Shown in pieces: positions 1-12,964 of a DNA stretch of 64,000 nt. Where the stretch lies: positions 42,833,826-42,897,825 of the forward strand of contig NC_059362.1 of the NCBI RefSeq assembly GCF_019703515.2, read 5' to 3'. The stretch's first letter is position 1, and every line of letters starts with the position of its first letter. The position numbers were made by a program, and so were the translations under genes. Below the pieces are notes generated by a model. It saw nothing but the letters and a program-made list of their open reading frames with translations, was not told the origin of the DNA and did no database searches. Origin of the DNA: Myxocyprinus asiaticus. Its lineage: Eukaryota > Chordata > Actinopteri > Cypriniformes > Catostomidae.

Positions 1-545
1 TGGACACTCAGTTTTCATTTTGCCCCAGACTCTGCATCTTAGGCGATGGGGTGGTCATTACTATTGGCGATAGTCACTTAAAAAGTTGGGTTCTAGCCGG
101 AGTTATGGTTGGCAGACAAATTATCCTTAGGGGGTGGAAGACGGCTGGAGCACCCTCGTTTCGGGAGTGGTGCGGGGAGATGGGCAGGGTGGCAGCATTT
201 GAGGAGGTGATTTTTTAAAAGGCTGGGAAAATGGGATTTGTTTGACAGGAAGTGGGGTGGATATTTGGCTTTTTTGGAGGGTTCTTGGGGAGGGGCAGTG
301 GAGAGGGATTTTTAGTTTGATGTGTATGTGCATTCTTGTTTTTTGAAAGTATATATATATATTCTTTATGTTTTTTTTATTTTTATGTCTAATTGTAAGT
401 GACCACTGTAGTGCGTGTTTGTGTCGGGTGGGGGTAATGTTCAGGGGGAGGGGTTTAATGTATATAATTGATTCTGTATTTTATGTTGTGTATGTCTGTC
501 TTGTGGACGGAATCAACAAAAACTGTTAATAACAACAACAAAAAA
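1..545 (+). mobile_element. 3' end of an L1/Tx1-like LINE (degenerate)
   Basis: Forward translation of the first ~200 bases gives a broken reading frame resembling the extreme C-terminus of fish L1/Tx1-type ORF2 (an 'RGWKTAGAPSF.EW' segment followed by an acidic/hydrophobic stretch), with in-frame stops. A G/T-rich 3' untranslated-like tail ending in an A-rich AACAACAACAAAAAAA run at about 530-546 follows. It lies in rmdn3 intron 4, antisense to the gene. Family assignment is by remembered protein pattern only; the 5' part is outside the window. Confidence 0.45.
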
Positions 546-1501
546 AGACCCCGTGAAATATAAATAACATTTTTGCTGCTTTCATTCTATATCTATTAGC
601 TTTTAGGTCTTCTGTATGCGAGTGTACTTCTAAACATTGACAAAATTAGTTTTCATTAGATATTAGCATTTAAAATCTGCAGTCTCTCTCTTCCGACTAA
701 AAAGACTCAGGAACATCATTGATGTCACATCGAGATTGAGAAACCTTGTCCAAACAAATACTTTAAAAAAACGAGAATGCACCCTCCCCCTATATCTGTT
801 CAGTGTGTCTGGCTGTATTCTAACTGGTGCTGATCTTGCCTTCATAGGGCACTTCGAAGGGAGCACAATCCATGCCATAGGTTCGTTCCAAACAGATTTT
901 CCATTACGAATCGCTTAAAAAATTAGATCTGACTGACCGTAATCACTTTTCAGCCATCTGACTCTCTCACAGTGGAGAGTAATTGTCTTAGAAGGGAATA
1001 GGGCATAGGGATGATCACTTCTGAATGGGACATGCCAACACGAGAGATGGACATGAGGAAAACTGTTTGAGCTTATTTATATAAACTGGAGGTTTCTTGG
1101 GATGTACAGCTTGAGTGAGTGCTCTTTATTATTAGTGTACTGTGATCCAAACATGGATATATTATCTTTTACTCGCTTGTTTCTCATTCATCTGCACTGG
1201 ACTTGCACAACGGCTCCAGCCTCGTCGTAAGCAAAGACGTGTGCTGTGTGGGGTGGTTATGGATTGATGTTGTCAGTTAGATCATTGTTCAGTTCTTAAG
1301 TCTTTGGAAAAGCTGGCTGGTATTGAGATTGCTTCTCATGTTTCCCCATTAAGCAGCTCTGACATGAGCAGCATGGTGGAAAGGGTGTGTGTGTTGCTGT
1401 AAACAAAAGCCTATTGGCTAGTTTTTTTAAATGGCACGAGTCGTTTGACATGTTCTGCCCCCACACTTCCTGATTCATTGCTTGTACTTGCTGATACTTA
1501 C

Positions 1502-2787
1502 CAGCGGTCTGTTTTCTGTCAACAGCTGGAAGCCCTCTGATTTCTTCCCAGAATCCCCGGCGTGCAGCAGATCACATTGGGCGAGCAGGAGGGCAAGCTC
1601 CGCGCTGGGAACTTCCATTAAAGAGTCCACCATCAGCCCGTCATCATCCTCTTCCTCGGCCTGGGAATCCTCTTGTCTCAGCGTGAGCACTGTGGCACAG
1701 CTCTGCTCATCCTCCTCATCCGAGTCTCTCCCGTCATCATCACCGTCTTTATCTGTCTCTCTGTCAGTGTAGTCAGACTCAGCGTTGGAGTATGCCGTGG
1801 AGTATCTGTGAGAGTGGAAGAGCCGTTTGTCTGAGTGGTCAACTATTGAGTTTGGGGCAAGACTATCTGTTATGATATTATAATACTGTGACATACCCAG
1901 CCTCACTGTCGTCATAGAGACTGGTGGCTCCCGCGCTGGCAGTGAAATAAATGGAGCTGGAGCTCATGGACTCAGAGCGTTCCCTCGGCAGGAAGGTGCG
2001 CCGTCGCCGAGATCGTTGGCTCTCCTCCACAGTCCTCCTGAAAAGACAGGGAGACTCATATGAGATGAGAGAGAGTAAGATAAACAAGACAAAAGAACTT
2101 ATTGTCTATAATAAAAGGGAACATTTACCATTATGTCAACCCGTTATAATTATTGGCCAAGTTGTGGAAATGGTTGAAAGTTTTAAATATCTTGGACTGT
2201 TTTTAAAATTGTAATCTGAATTTTACTATAAACACTTATCACATTTATAAGTAGGCAATGCAACGCTTATACCCTCTTAGGAAGCTGAATAGCCTTCAAG
2301 TGAGCAAAGATATTTTGGAAATGGTTTACATTAGTTTGGTGGAAAGCATCATGAGGTATAATATTACATGTTGGTATGGAAACATAGGGGTCAAGAACAG
2401 GAATAAATGAACAAGAGGGTATGAGTGCAGTTGTGTGCATGTGCAGATGTGAAAAACTGTGTTTCATTGCTTTATGTAAGATGTTCTTAAACACCATGTG
2501 GGGGCCAAAGACACAATTCCACGTGAGTGGACAATAAAGATGAATGAAGATAAGGCTAGAGACTGAATCAGATGCGATTCAAACGAGCATGTGAGCGGCT
2601 CTTCTGTTCACCCACTTGACGTCCTCTGCGATGGTGGTGGTGATGTCCCTCAGACTCTCTCGCAGCTCAGCGATCTCATTCCGCAGACTGGACACACTCT
2701 TCGTCACTTCATCCAGAGTCTTCCTCAGTTCCATGTGCTGCTCAGGAGACAAACCCCTCACTGCTGCTGAAAGAGCCGCAGAGTCCA

Positions 2788-2843
<56 letters not shown>

Positions 2844-3102
2844 CTCATTAGTGTCATATTCACACATCTCTGTCTGTCACTATATGATCTCCCACTTTAT
2901 TTGGCAAGAAAATACAGATTAAAATAACACCAAGAGTGAAAAGATGACGGTTCATACCCGCGTCATCAAGCGTGTTGTGCAGCAGCAGGCGGCTGTTTCT
3001 CCTCCTGAGGGCCTCTTTAATGATCAATAACGCGATCAGACCGGTGCTGACCGTCACACCGATACCGAGACCGATCGCTGCGTTTCTGCCGAACCAGCTC
3101 AT
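1502..3102 (-). CDS. rmdn3: Regulator of microtubule dynamics 3 / PTPIP51 (N-terminal exons only)
   Basis: Minus-strand coding exons: 3102-2958, 2787-2616, 2037-1897 and 1805-1502, all with GT-AG borders and consistent phase (254 codons). The start is the ATG at 3102; an in-frame ATG nine bases upstream is less likely because the family begins with the short segment before the membrane helix. Visible parts: an N-terminal hydrophobic anchor (about residues 7-29) followed by an Arg/Lys-rich stretch; a predicted coiled coil (about 55-105); an RRRR basic patch at 116-119; a Ser-rich FFAT-like motif around YFTAS (136-140), which in human RMDN3 binds VAP proteins; and an acidic Asp/Glu region. The protein anchors in the outer mitochondrial membrane and tethers it to the ER. 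The TPR-like domain is encoded left of the window. Promoter side faces zc3h14. Confidence 0.85.
2140..2420 (+). mobile_element. L2-like LINE reverse transcriptase remnant
   Basis: In rmdn3 intron 2, antisense to the gene. Forward translation shows the C-terminal RT signature of L2/Maui-type LINEs: 'FKYLG' near 2190, then, in a shifted frame, '[15 protein letters not shown]' and '[14 protein letters not shown]' before a stop near 2408. Frameshifts and stops show it is dead. The same motif string occurs on the minus strand at 38434-38820. Confidence 0.6.
2794..2842. repeat. (CA)n microsatellite
   Basis: About 24 uninterrupted CA units immediately intronic to the acceptor of rmdn3 exon 2. On the coding strand this is a (TG)n tract a few bases before the splice acceptor. 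Confidence 0.95.
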
Positions 3103-4270
3103 CGTGTACAATCCGTCAAAATCCGCCTGAATACTCCGATATCAGCACATCTGCAATACTCTCACGTGTAACCGACACACTTTCACTTTCACTTTCATTT
3201 CCATCATTTAGAGATATAAACACGGCCTCTCATTTTAATTTAATTAATTACTGGATATCTGAATCAATCATCAAACTAACTCGTTTGACAGTTGATGACA
3301 GCAAGGAGCTCTGAAGAATAGACGACAGGCGTGTGTTTATGTGTGTACATGGGTGCTCATTACCGCCCCTTGGCGGTCTGGAGGAATACCACTTACTGCG
3401 TTATGAAACAAGAATGATCAAATATTGTAATAAAAATGTTACGAATAAATATTGAACGAAATATAAATTATTCATCATACATTTATATGAAAAATTAGAA
3501 AAAAATTTTTTTACGAGCAATATATGCAAGAAATATTTATTATACATAATACAAAATTATATATTAATTTATAAAAAAAATGTTTACGAATGATAGATCA
3601 AACGAAATATTTATTATTAATTCTGAAAAAAAATAATGTTTTTAATCCATATGTATCAACTATATATTTTATACTCGATTTTCTTTAACTCTAGATATTA
3701 CTCAATAATACTACAAAGCTGAGTTTTCTACTAGCAGATATACATTTTTTCAGGCTACACAGTACTGATTTTGGAAATTATGATACGATTAGTATAAAAA
3801 CCGCTAAAAAAACAAACAAACAAACAAACAAAAAAAAAGTTTATTCTGTACATAATCTTTTACCAAAATGAGTGAATACAGCCAAGATAAATATAAAGCA
3901 GTTTCAGGGCAATCCTTACAAAAATGTGTTTTTACGTCATTTGCAAATATTGATTTGCTTGATAAAATCTATGGAGAATTTCAAAAGACACCTATTTAAT
4001 CTCGTATGATGGGCTGTTTTTTTTTTTTTTTTTTTGACATAGGCTACCAGTTGTCCACTCAAAAAGGAGTTCCAAGATGACATAATAGGTATGCAGTACT
4101 AATAACTTCTCTTTAATTTTTTTTTTAATTATTATTATTGAATGAATGGTGCAATTTAAAAGAATGACGTTAACAAAACACATGTAAACAACATATGAGT
4201 ACCCGAAAGTAGTGCTATAAGCTATTATAAAAAAGAACAGTTAGCACTGCATTTGAGAAATACAGGAAAT

Positions 4271-4316
<46 letters not shown>

Positions 4317-4320
4317 TATA

Positions 4321-4366
<46 letters not shown>

Positions 4367-4725
4367 GCATTTATTTATTTATTTATTTATTAGAGTATTT
4401 GAAGACTTTTCTCGAAATAATTAATTTACATTTTTATTCCCCTGACGATCTATTTGTTTTATTATTATTTTGGTGCTATTGTGACAGTGGGTGCATATTG
4501 TAATCCTCTATATTTTTATTTTTTTGTAAAAAAATTAAAAAATGAGAAAATAATATTCGCTATGTTGTTTGCGGGTCTGTGACGCTGAATGTAATGCGCA
4601 TGCGCAGAATGAAAATAGAAGCTGCACGCAAGGCCTAGTAATTGCTGAACTCTGCTATCTTTCTGTTATGTTTTATTAGTTTAAAAAATCTCTTATACCG
4701 AGGGAAAAACACGAGCATAATAAAA
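3103..4725. other. Intergenic region between divergent rmdn3 and zc3h14
   Basis: Contains the 5' flanks of both genes. The rmdn3 side (3103-3380) is GC-richer. The middle (3400-4560) is very AT-rich with (CAAA)n, poly-T, a (TA)n run at 4273-4312, a (TG)n run at 4325-4362 and ATTT repeats. Just upstream of zc3h14 there is a short CpG-containing stretch with GCGCATGCGC at about 4597-4606, a palindromic NRF1-like site. No coding sequence is seen. Confidence 0.6.
4597..4606. promoter_or_regulatory. NRF1-like palindrome upstream of zc3h14
   Basis: GCGCATGCGC matches the consensus of nuclear respiratory factor 1, common in TATA-less housekeeping promoters. It lies about 120 bases 5' of the zc3h14 start codon, in a position that fits a core promoter or 5' UTR. 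Function is inferred. Confidence 0.45.
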
Positions 4726-7700
4726 ATGGAGATCGGAACCGAGATTAGCAAGAAAATACGGGTAAAACATGTAGAATTTGTAACATTTGAGCAAGTTTAG
4801 CATGCTAACTTAGCTACACAGCAGCTCTGTTTAAGCGTGTGTCCGCTGTTAAGTGTGTTTGTCTTTTATTAATTGTTTTTCTCGTTTATAAAGTGTATTT
4901 GTCTGTTGTTGAGTGTGTTTATTTGCGTTTTATCTACATCTGTTGAATTGTGTGTAGATGTCATTGATTTTCACCAAACAAGTACCATGGTGTTCTTTTT
5001 CAATGAACTTGTGGGCACCATGTAAATATACATGAAATTATGATGCACCATGTTTATAACAAATTACCATGGTATTACCATTTGATATTATTATTGTACC
5101 ACAGTACAGTCAATGTTTGTAAGGTTATTATGGTAGTTAATGTCCGTATCACAGTGCATGTAAATGTCTTATTCATGTTCGCCTGTAATAATCTCATTTC
5201 CTGTTTTTCAGGCTGCTATCAAAGGGAAGTTGCAGGAACTTGGTGCTTATGTTGGTAAGATCTCACATCAGTCCAAATTAAACACATTGATTCTTTAATT
5301 TTCAGCTAGTATATGATTTAGTTCTGTATTTTATCAACTGCATTTGATGAATGAAAACATCAAAGTATAAAATATATAAAGGTATGTTCAAAATTGAAGG
5401 TTTTCAGATATAAATGTGAATGCAACATGTATTTACATGTATGCAAACTACAGTTGAAGTCAGAAGTTTACATACACTTAGATTGAAGTCATTACAACTC
5501 TTTGTTTTAACCACTCTACAGATTTCATATTATGTCATTTAGGACACCTACTTTGTGCATAACACAAGTAATTTTTCCAACAACTGTTTACAGACAGATT
5601 GTTTCACTTTTAATTGACTATATCACAATTCCAGTGGGTCAGAATTTTACATACATTAAGTTAACTGTGCCTTTAAGCAGCTTTAAGAAGCCTTTAGACA
5701 GTTAGCTTCTAATAGGAGGTGTACTGAATTGGAAGTGTACCTGTGGATGGATTTTAAGGCCTACCTTCAAACTCAGTGCCTTTTTGCTTGACATCATGGG
5801 AAAATCAAAAGAAACCAACGCCTGAAGGTACCATGTTCATCTGTACAAACAATGATACGCAAATATAAACACCATGGGACCATGCAACCATCATACCGCT
5901 CAGGAACGAGACGCATTCTAGATGATGCATTCATGAGATGAACGTAGTTTGGTGCGAAAAGTGCAAATCAGTCCCAGAACAACAGCAAAGGACCTTGTGA
6001 AGATGCTGGAAGAAACAAGTAGACAAGTATCTATATCCACAGTAAAACGAGTTCTATGTCAACATAACCTGAAAGGCTGCTCAGCAAGGAAGATGCCACT
6101 GCTCCAAAACCACAAAAAAAAAAAAAGCCAGACTACAGTTTGCAAGTGCACATGGGGACAAAGATCTTACTTTTGGAGAAATGTCCTCTAGTCTGATTGA
6201 ACAAAAATTGAACTGTTTGGCCATAATGACCATCATTCTTTTTGGAGGAAAAAGGTTGAGGCTTGTAAGCTGAAGAACACCATCCCAACCATGAAGCATG
6301 GGGGTGCTTTGCTGCAGGAGGGACTGGTGCATTTCACAAAATAGATGGCACCATGAGGAAGGAAAATTATGTTGATATATTGAAGCAACATCTCAAGACA
6401 TCAGCCAAGAAGTTAAAGCTCGGTCGCAAATGGGTCTTCCAAATGGATAATGACCCTAATAATACCTCCAAAGTTGTGGCAAAGTGGCTTAAGGACAACA
6501 AAGTCAAGGTATTGGAGTGGCCATCACAAAGCCCTGACCTCAATCTGATAGAAAATTTGTGGGCAGAACTGAAAAAGCGTGTGCGAGCAAGGAGGCCTAC
6601 TAACCTGACTCGGTTACACCAGTTCTGTCTGGAGGAATGTGCCAAAATTCCAGCAACTTATTGTGAGAAGCTTGTGGAAGGCTACCCAAAACATTTGATC
6701 TAAGCTAAACAATTTAAAGGCAATGCTACCAAATATTAACAAAGTGTATTGTAACTTCTGACCTACTGGGAATGTGATGAAAGAAATAAAAGCTGAAATT
6801 AATAATTCTCTCTACTATTATTCTGACATTTCACATTCTTAAAGTAGTGATCCTAACTGACCAAAGACAGGGAATGTTTTCCACGATTACAGGAATTGTG
6901 AAAAATTGAGTTTAAATGTAGGTATATGTAAACTTCTGATTTCAACCTTATTTTAGGTGTGATTTCATGCATTACTTTTGACTATATAAGGTTGGGTTTT
7001 GCTAACTCTAAAGTGCAAGGAAACAGATGTTTAATTTAAGCTGTGCAGGCGTGACCTCTGTGTGAATTATGTCTAAGTTGAGGGATTGAGCCTCTTTACA
7101 CTGTGTTCACACCCAAATACATCTTGATTGTATCAGACCAATGTTTGTAACATGTATCTTGTTCTTTGTCTGTTGCTACGCTAAATAGACTACATTATTA
7201 TGAATTTACTATGTTTATGCATTTTTAGTGTGTAAACCTTTTGCTTCTGAAACCTCTTATATCTCATATTTTACTTTCTATATTTACCTCACCAGTTTAA
7301 CTTTGTTATCTTGTCTTTCTCAGATGAAGAGCTTCCTGATTACATCATGGTCATGGTGGCCAATAAGAAGAACCCTCAGCAGATGGCAGATGATCTGTCC
7401 TTGTTTCTGGGCAACAATACCATCAAGTTCACTGTGTGGTAGGTGGACGTCTCCCTCTTTGGATTAATATCATATTTGGTGTTAATTCTCAAAAAAGCTT
7501 TTTGCACAAGACGTTGTCACTGAGTGGAAGTATTAATAAATTGTATGCCATATGTTAACCCTTTGTAGATTATTTTAATAACTGTAATAAATTCTAATAT
7601 GTTATGTCTAATATATTATAATAAATGTTGGAAGAAGTTTGTTTATTTTGTTTTCTTAAACTACTTTCATCTTGCCATGAAAATAGCCTTTGCTGATATG

Positions 7701-10700
7701 GCATTAAAATTTTATAAATAAATAACTTTAATCAGTTCTGGTCCCACCTTAGACCTAGCCTATATTTACATTGTCATCCTTTTTTATTTTTTATGTATTT
7801 GTTAATTTTCAAATATTGGATATGCCATTTGTATGTGTCATGATTTTTTATATATAATATATATATATTTTTTTTAAGTTAAGCTCTTTACCTAACCAAC
7901 AAATCAATAAAGAGAAGGTTGCGTAAATGCTCTTTATGTGTGTTGTAGGTTACATGGGGTTTTGGACAAGCTGAGATCAGTAGCAGTTGGTAAGTTTCAT
8001 CCAGTTGACACTCACAGCATGTTTTTTATTTTCGTTGTTGGATTAGACTTTTTTTGCATCACTTTTAGTTTTAATTAAATTTTTTAATTTTTTTGTTTTT
8101 TATAGAGCCCACATCTGTTCATCCACCTGTCCTTCACTCAGAGACAAGCATCCCAACGGTGGATGACAGGAGGAGGGAGGAGCCTCGCGCTCTCGCCGTG
8201 TCCAGCTCCCGCTCTGAAAAGTTGGAGGGGTGGGTCTCAAGCTCCGCCCATGAGCGCCACACTGGGTATTTCGTTCTCACACGTACACATCTGCAAATCT
8301 TGCAAATAATTCAAGTCAACATGAAATTTAAATTGACACTATTTACTTTAAAGGGATAGTTCACCCACAAATTTAAATTCACTCCTCATTTGCTCACCCT
8401 TTTTTTCCTCTGCTGAACACAAACAAAAGTTTTTTGAAGTATACAGGTGCATCTCAATAAATTAGAATGTCGTGGAAAAGTTAATTTATTTCAGTAATTC
8501 AACTCAAATTGTGAAACTCGTGTATTAAATTCAATGCACACAGACTGAAGTAGTTTAAGTCTTTGGTTCTTTTAATTGTGATGATTTTGGCTCACATTTA
8601 ACAAAAACCCACCAATTCACTATCTCAAAAAATTAGAATATGGTGACATGCCAATCAGCTAATCAACTCAAAACACCTGCAAAGGTTTCCTGAGCCTTCA
8701 AAATGGTCTTTCAGTTTGGTTCAATAGGCTACACAATCATGGGGAAGACTGCTGATCTGACTGTTGTCCAGAAGACAATCATTGACACCCTTCACAAGGA
8801 GGGTAAGCCACAAACATTCATTGCCAAAGAAGCTGGCTGTTCACAGAGTGCTGTATCCAAGCATGTTAACAGAAAAAGATGCACAACCAACCGAGAGAAC
8901 CGCAGCCTTATGAGGATTGTCAAGCAAAATCGATTCAAGAATTTGGGTGAACTTCACAAGGAATGGACTGAGGCTGGGGTCAAGGCATCAAGAGCCACCA
9001 CACACAGACATGTCAAGGAATTTGGCTACAGTTGTCGTATTCCTCTTGTTAAGCCACTCCTGAAACACAGACAACGTCAGAGGCGTCTTACCTGGGCTAA
9101 GGAGAAGAACTGGACTGTTGCCCAGTGTTCCAAAGTCCTCTTTTCAGATGAGAGCAAGTTTTGAATTTCATTTGGAAACCAAGGTCCTAGAGTCTGGAGG
9201 AAGGGTGGAGAAGCTCATAGCCCAAGTTGCTTGAAGTCCAGTGTTAAGTTTCCACAGTCTGTGATGATTTGAGGTGCAATGTCATCTGCTGGTGTTGGTC
9301 CATTGTGTTTTTTGAAAACCAAAGTCACTGCACCCGTTTACCAAGAAATTTTGGAGCACTTCATGCTTCCTTCTGCTGACCAGCTTTTTAAAGATGCTGA
9401 TTTCATTTTCCAGCAGGATTTGGCACCTGCCCACACTGCCAAAAGCACCAAAAGTTGGTTAAATGACCATGGTGTTGGTGTGCTTGACTGGCCAGCAAAC
9501 TCACCAGACCTGAACCCCATAGAGAATCTATGGGGTATTGTCAAGAGGAAAATGAGAAACAAGAGACCAAAAAATGCAGATGAGCTGAAGGCCACTGTCA
9601 GAGAAACCTGGGCTTCCATACCACCTCAGCAGTGCCACAAACTGATCACCTCAATGCCACGCCAAATTGAGGCAGTAATTAAAGCAAAAGGAGCCCCTAT
9701 CAAGTACTGAGTACATATATAGTAAATGAACATACTTTCCAGACGGCCAACAATTCACTAAAAATGTTTTTTTTATTGGTCTTATGATGTATTCTAATTT
9801 TTTGAGATAGTGAATTGGTGGGTTTTTGTTAAATGTGAGCCAAAATCATCACAATTAAAAGAACCAAAGACTTAAACTACTTCAGTCTGTGTACATTGAA
9901 TTTATTTAATACACGAGTTTCACAATTTGAGTTGAATTACTCAAAGAAATGAACTTTTCCACGACATTCTAATTTATTGAGATGCACCTGTATATCAGCT
10001 CTGCAGGTCCATACAATGCAAGTGAATGGTGATCAGAACTTTGAAGGTCCAAAAAGCATTTAAGGCAAGCATAAAAGTAATTAATATGACTCCAGTGATT
10101 AAATCCATATCTTCAGTAGTGATATGGTAGGTGTGGGTGAGAAACAGATCAATAATCAAAGTCCTTTTTTACTATAAATCTCCACTTTCACATACTACTA
10201 CTTTTTGTTTTTGGTGATTCGCATTCTTCGTGAATATCGCCACCTAGTGGGCAGGGAGGAGAATTTATCTTATAAATCTGGGATGGCATGAGGGTGAATA
10301 AATGATGAGAGAATTTTCATTTTTGGGTGAACTGTCCCTTTAAGACAACTGGAAACGCTTTCTCAGTCCAGTCAGACCAAATCTGATTTGCTCACTTTCT
10401 GAGAGCTTAGTTTGCGCTGGTCTGGGTGGAAGCACGAGTCGAGTTCACAAGGTTCCGTGTTGATACAATGAGCGCTTTTGAGGACTAAATAATCACAGAA
10501 TTTGCCCAAGTTTGCCAGGGTGAACACAGCAACTCTTTTAAAGATATTCAGCATTTGGTTTGAGGCATGTAGCAGAAAGTAAAGCAGATATCCATGAGCA
10601 GAGCTGTATATTCTGCTTTGTTTACTTAGTTATGTCTGTGAAATACTCTGTAATGAGGTGCTGTACTTACACTCACTACACATTTTCTGCTATTTTTCCG

Positions 10701-12925
10701 TGTGTTTTCTGTGCAGTTGCTCGCGGGGACTCTACATGTCAGTTAGATGGCTTTTCCTGCCTAAGTGGGTAGTTCTTTGCCAATATTAGCTGTGATAGAC
10801 CCCAGACCTTTGCTGTTTAAGTCAAAGGTCTAGCTACGCGAGACTAAGACCCGCCCAGCTTTTCTTCCCCCCTGCTGAATGTCCTGTTTTACTTGGAAAT
10901 ACGTCACATTACTGAAGTAAAATTGACTTTAACTGTGTTAACTAATATTCTATTTATTTCTTACAGTATGAGAGGTTCTTCTGAAAGATCTTCTAGACTA
11001 ACATCCACAGTCAAACCTCTGATGGAGGCGTCAGCTGAAGCTGTGATTGACATCAAGCCTGACCTGGATGATGACCTCATTGCCTATGATCCACTGGAAC
11101 AGGGCTTGACCTCAGGTCTCACGCGGGGCTTATACAGCCGCTCAGCTGTGGAGAGATCACGGCCGGCTGTGGAGTCTTCCACCCAGAGTTCAGGACGAAC
11201 CGCCACTGCTTACAGATCCTCAGAGGTCACGAGAGGGCAAGAAAGGTCAAGTTCCAGCCATGGGCGGAGCTACAGGAGCTCAGGGGAGAGCAGCAGGGTG
11301 AGTGATACTGAGTGAATGAAACTTTGAGTATACAAAAATACCATTATAAGCAAAACATGGTGTTTTATTTCAAAACGTTTCTGGGTCCCACTTTATATTA
11401 GGTGTCTATACCTCTAGGACCTCTTAACGCTATTTAATGTACAAATCACGCCCAGATGGGAGAAATCAAATATTTTTCAGCCTAAGGCAGGCGCATTTTA
11501 ATTACCACAGAAGCATGCCAATTCTTAACTATCACTAAAATGCAGAATGAGACGTGTGGGATTTCAAAGTGGCGCTCAACTTTGGCGTTGATGCCCTGAC
11601 GTGAATCATGAACGTGGCTTCACGATTGCTGTTGGAAAGCGGATAGCCCCAGTCTACCGGCTGATTAATATTGTGGAGGATGAGAGTTTAAAAGATTTAA
11701 TGCCCATTGCAATGAATATGCAACCTGTGTGGGGACTAGTTCTTTCAATTAGTCGAACTCTTACTTAGACTTTGGGAAACGTTTAATGTTACTTGAATTG
11801 GTGCTATTTTAGTGCATTTCTATCTTTATACTGTGGAAGGCATTGTTTGGAAAATATTAATAAAGCATTATATTGTTACATATTGTTTAGTGTTTTCCTA
11901 AGAAGGAAATGAATGCATTTAGACAGGAAAAGAAGAATATTTAGAGTGAAATTTCAGCATTTTCAAAATCTGCGATTAACTACAAAAACAATTATGCGAT
12001 TAATCGCGATTAAAACATTTAATCGACTGACAGCACTTATTAAAAAACATGCAATGCAATGTACTTATTGTATAACACACATTTGCTGCTGCTGAGGTTG
12101 AGGTACGGATATGTTTATGAGTAGGGATAAGGGTTGGGTTAGGTTATAGGGGTAAGATTAACTTCAGCTGTAATTAAATGCAGGTAGTTTAAATGGACAC
12201 GTATGTACTTATTATGCACCTACATCAACACATATGTGCACAATAAGTACATTTTATCAAATGCCTTAGTACATAGTAGTTAAATGCACCTAATACAAAG
12301 TGGGTTCCATTTTCTGCTTGTAAAGTGGGGTCTCATTTCATCCAAAAAATTAAAATTCTGTCATCATTTAATGACACTCATTTGGTGCTACATAGACTTC
12401 ATGAGTGTGAGTTAATGATGACAGAATTGTTTTTGGATGAAATGAACCCTTTATATTTCCACTGTACAAGCAGAAAACATTTGCAATATAACAACTATGT
12501 ATTTTTGAATTCTCAAAGTTTCATTCTTGGGGAAAACTATTTCTTTAAAGGTGCTTGAATTAGCTGTTCATATCCTCCTCAATGAATGTCGTTCTTTTGG
12601 CAGGAGTTGTCCCGGAAACGTAAGGCCCCCGTGGCTAGTTCAGTGGTTCGAGTTCACAGAGGTCATGATCGGGGTCAGGAGAGTGATGATCTGGATGAGG
12701 AAGAGGATGAAGATGAGGACTACGGTTTTCCCAGCAAAGTGTCTCTACCTTCTAAACCTGAACGCAAGTGCGTCCCTTTGTCCCCTTTTGACTTTCAGTT
12801 ATGCAGGAGAGATCCTTGAAGTTTTTCCATGCTGTAAATATTGTCATCAATAACATAAAATCAACAATGTTGACAGATATTGTCACAAAGATTGATTCAT
12901 TACTCCTAACAGTAGTAAATGGTGT

Positions 12926-12964
<39 letters not shown>

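Larger units (their letters stand above)
8350..10342. mobile_element. Foldback MITE split by a Tc1 insertion
   Basis: The left arm begins AAAGGGATAGTTCACCCA (8351) and the right arm ends GGGTGAACTGTCCCTTTAA (near 10342), inverted relative to each other. Removing 8444-9990 leaves a continuous ~450-base element that matches copies at 45559-46206 and 57590-58185, including the shared internal string GCAAGTGAATGGT. It lies in zc3h14 intron 5. The termini are common fish interspersed repeat ends; superfamily is not certain. Confidence 0.75.

Noticed and set aside
1..1500. Further rmdn3 exons
   Set aside because: No segment matching the TPR-domain exons was found on the minus strand; treated as intron with a LINE tail and other repeat DNA.
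1482..2214. Plus-strand frames at 1482-1772 and 1951-2214
   Set aside because: Antisense shadows of rmdn3 exons 4 and 3.
4273..4362. Regular short repeats as a possible CRISPR array
   Set aside because: Simple dinucleotide microsatellites without spacers; eukaryotic DNA.
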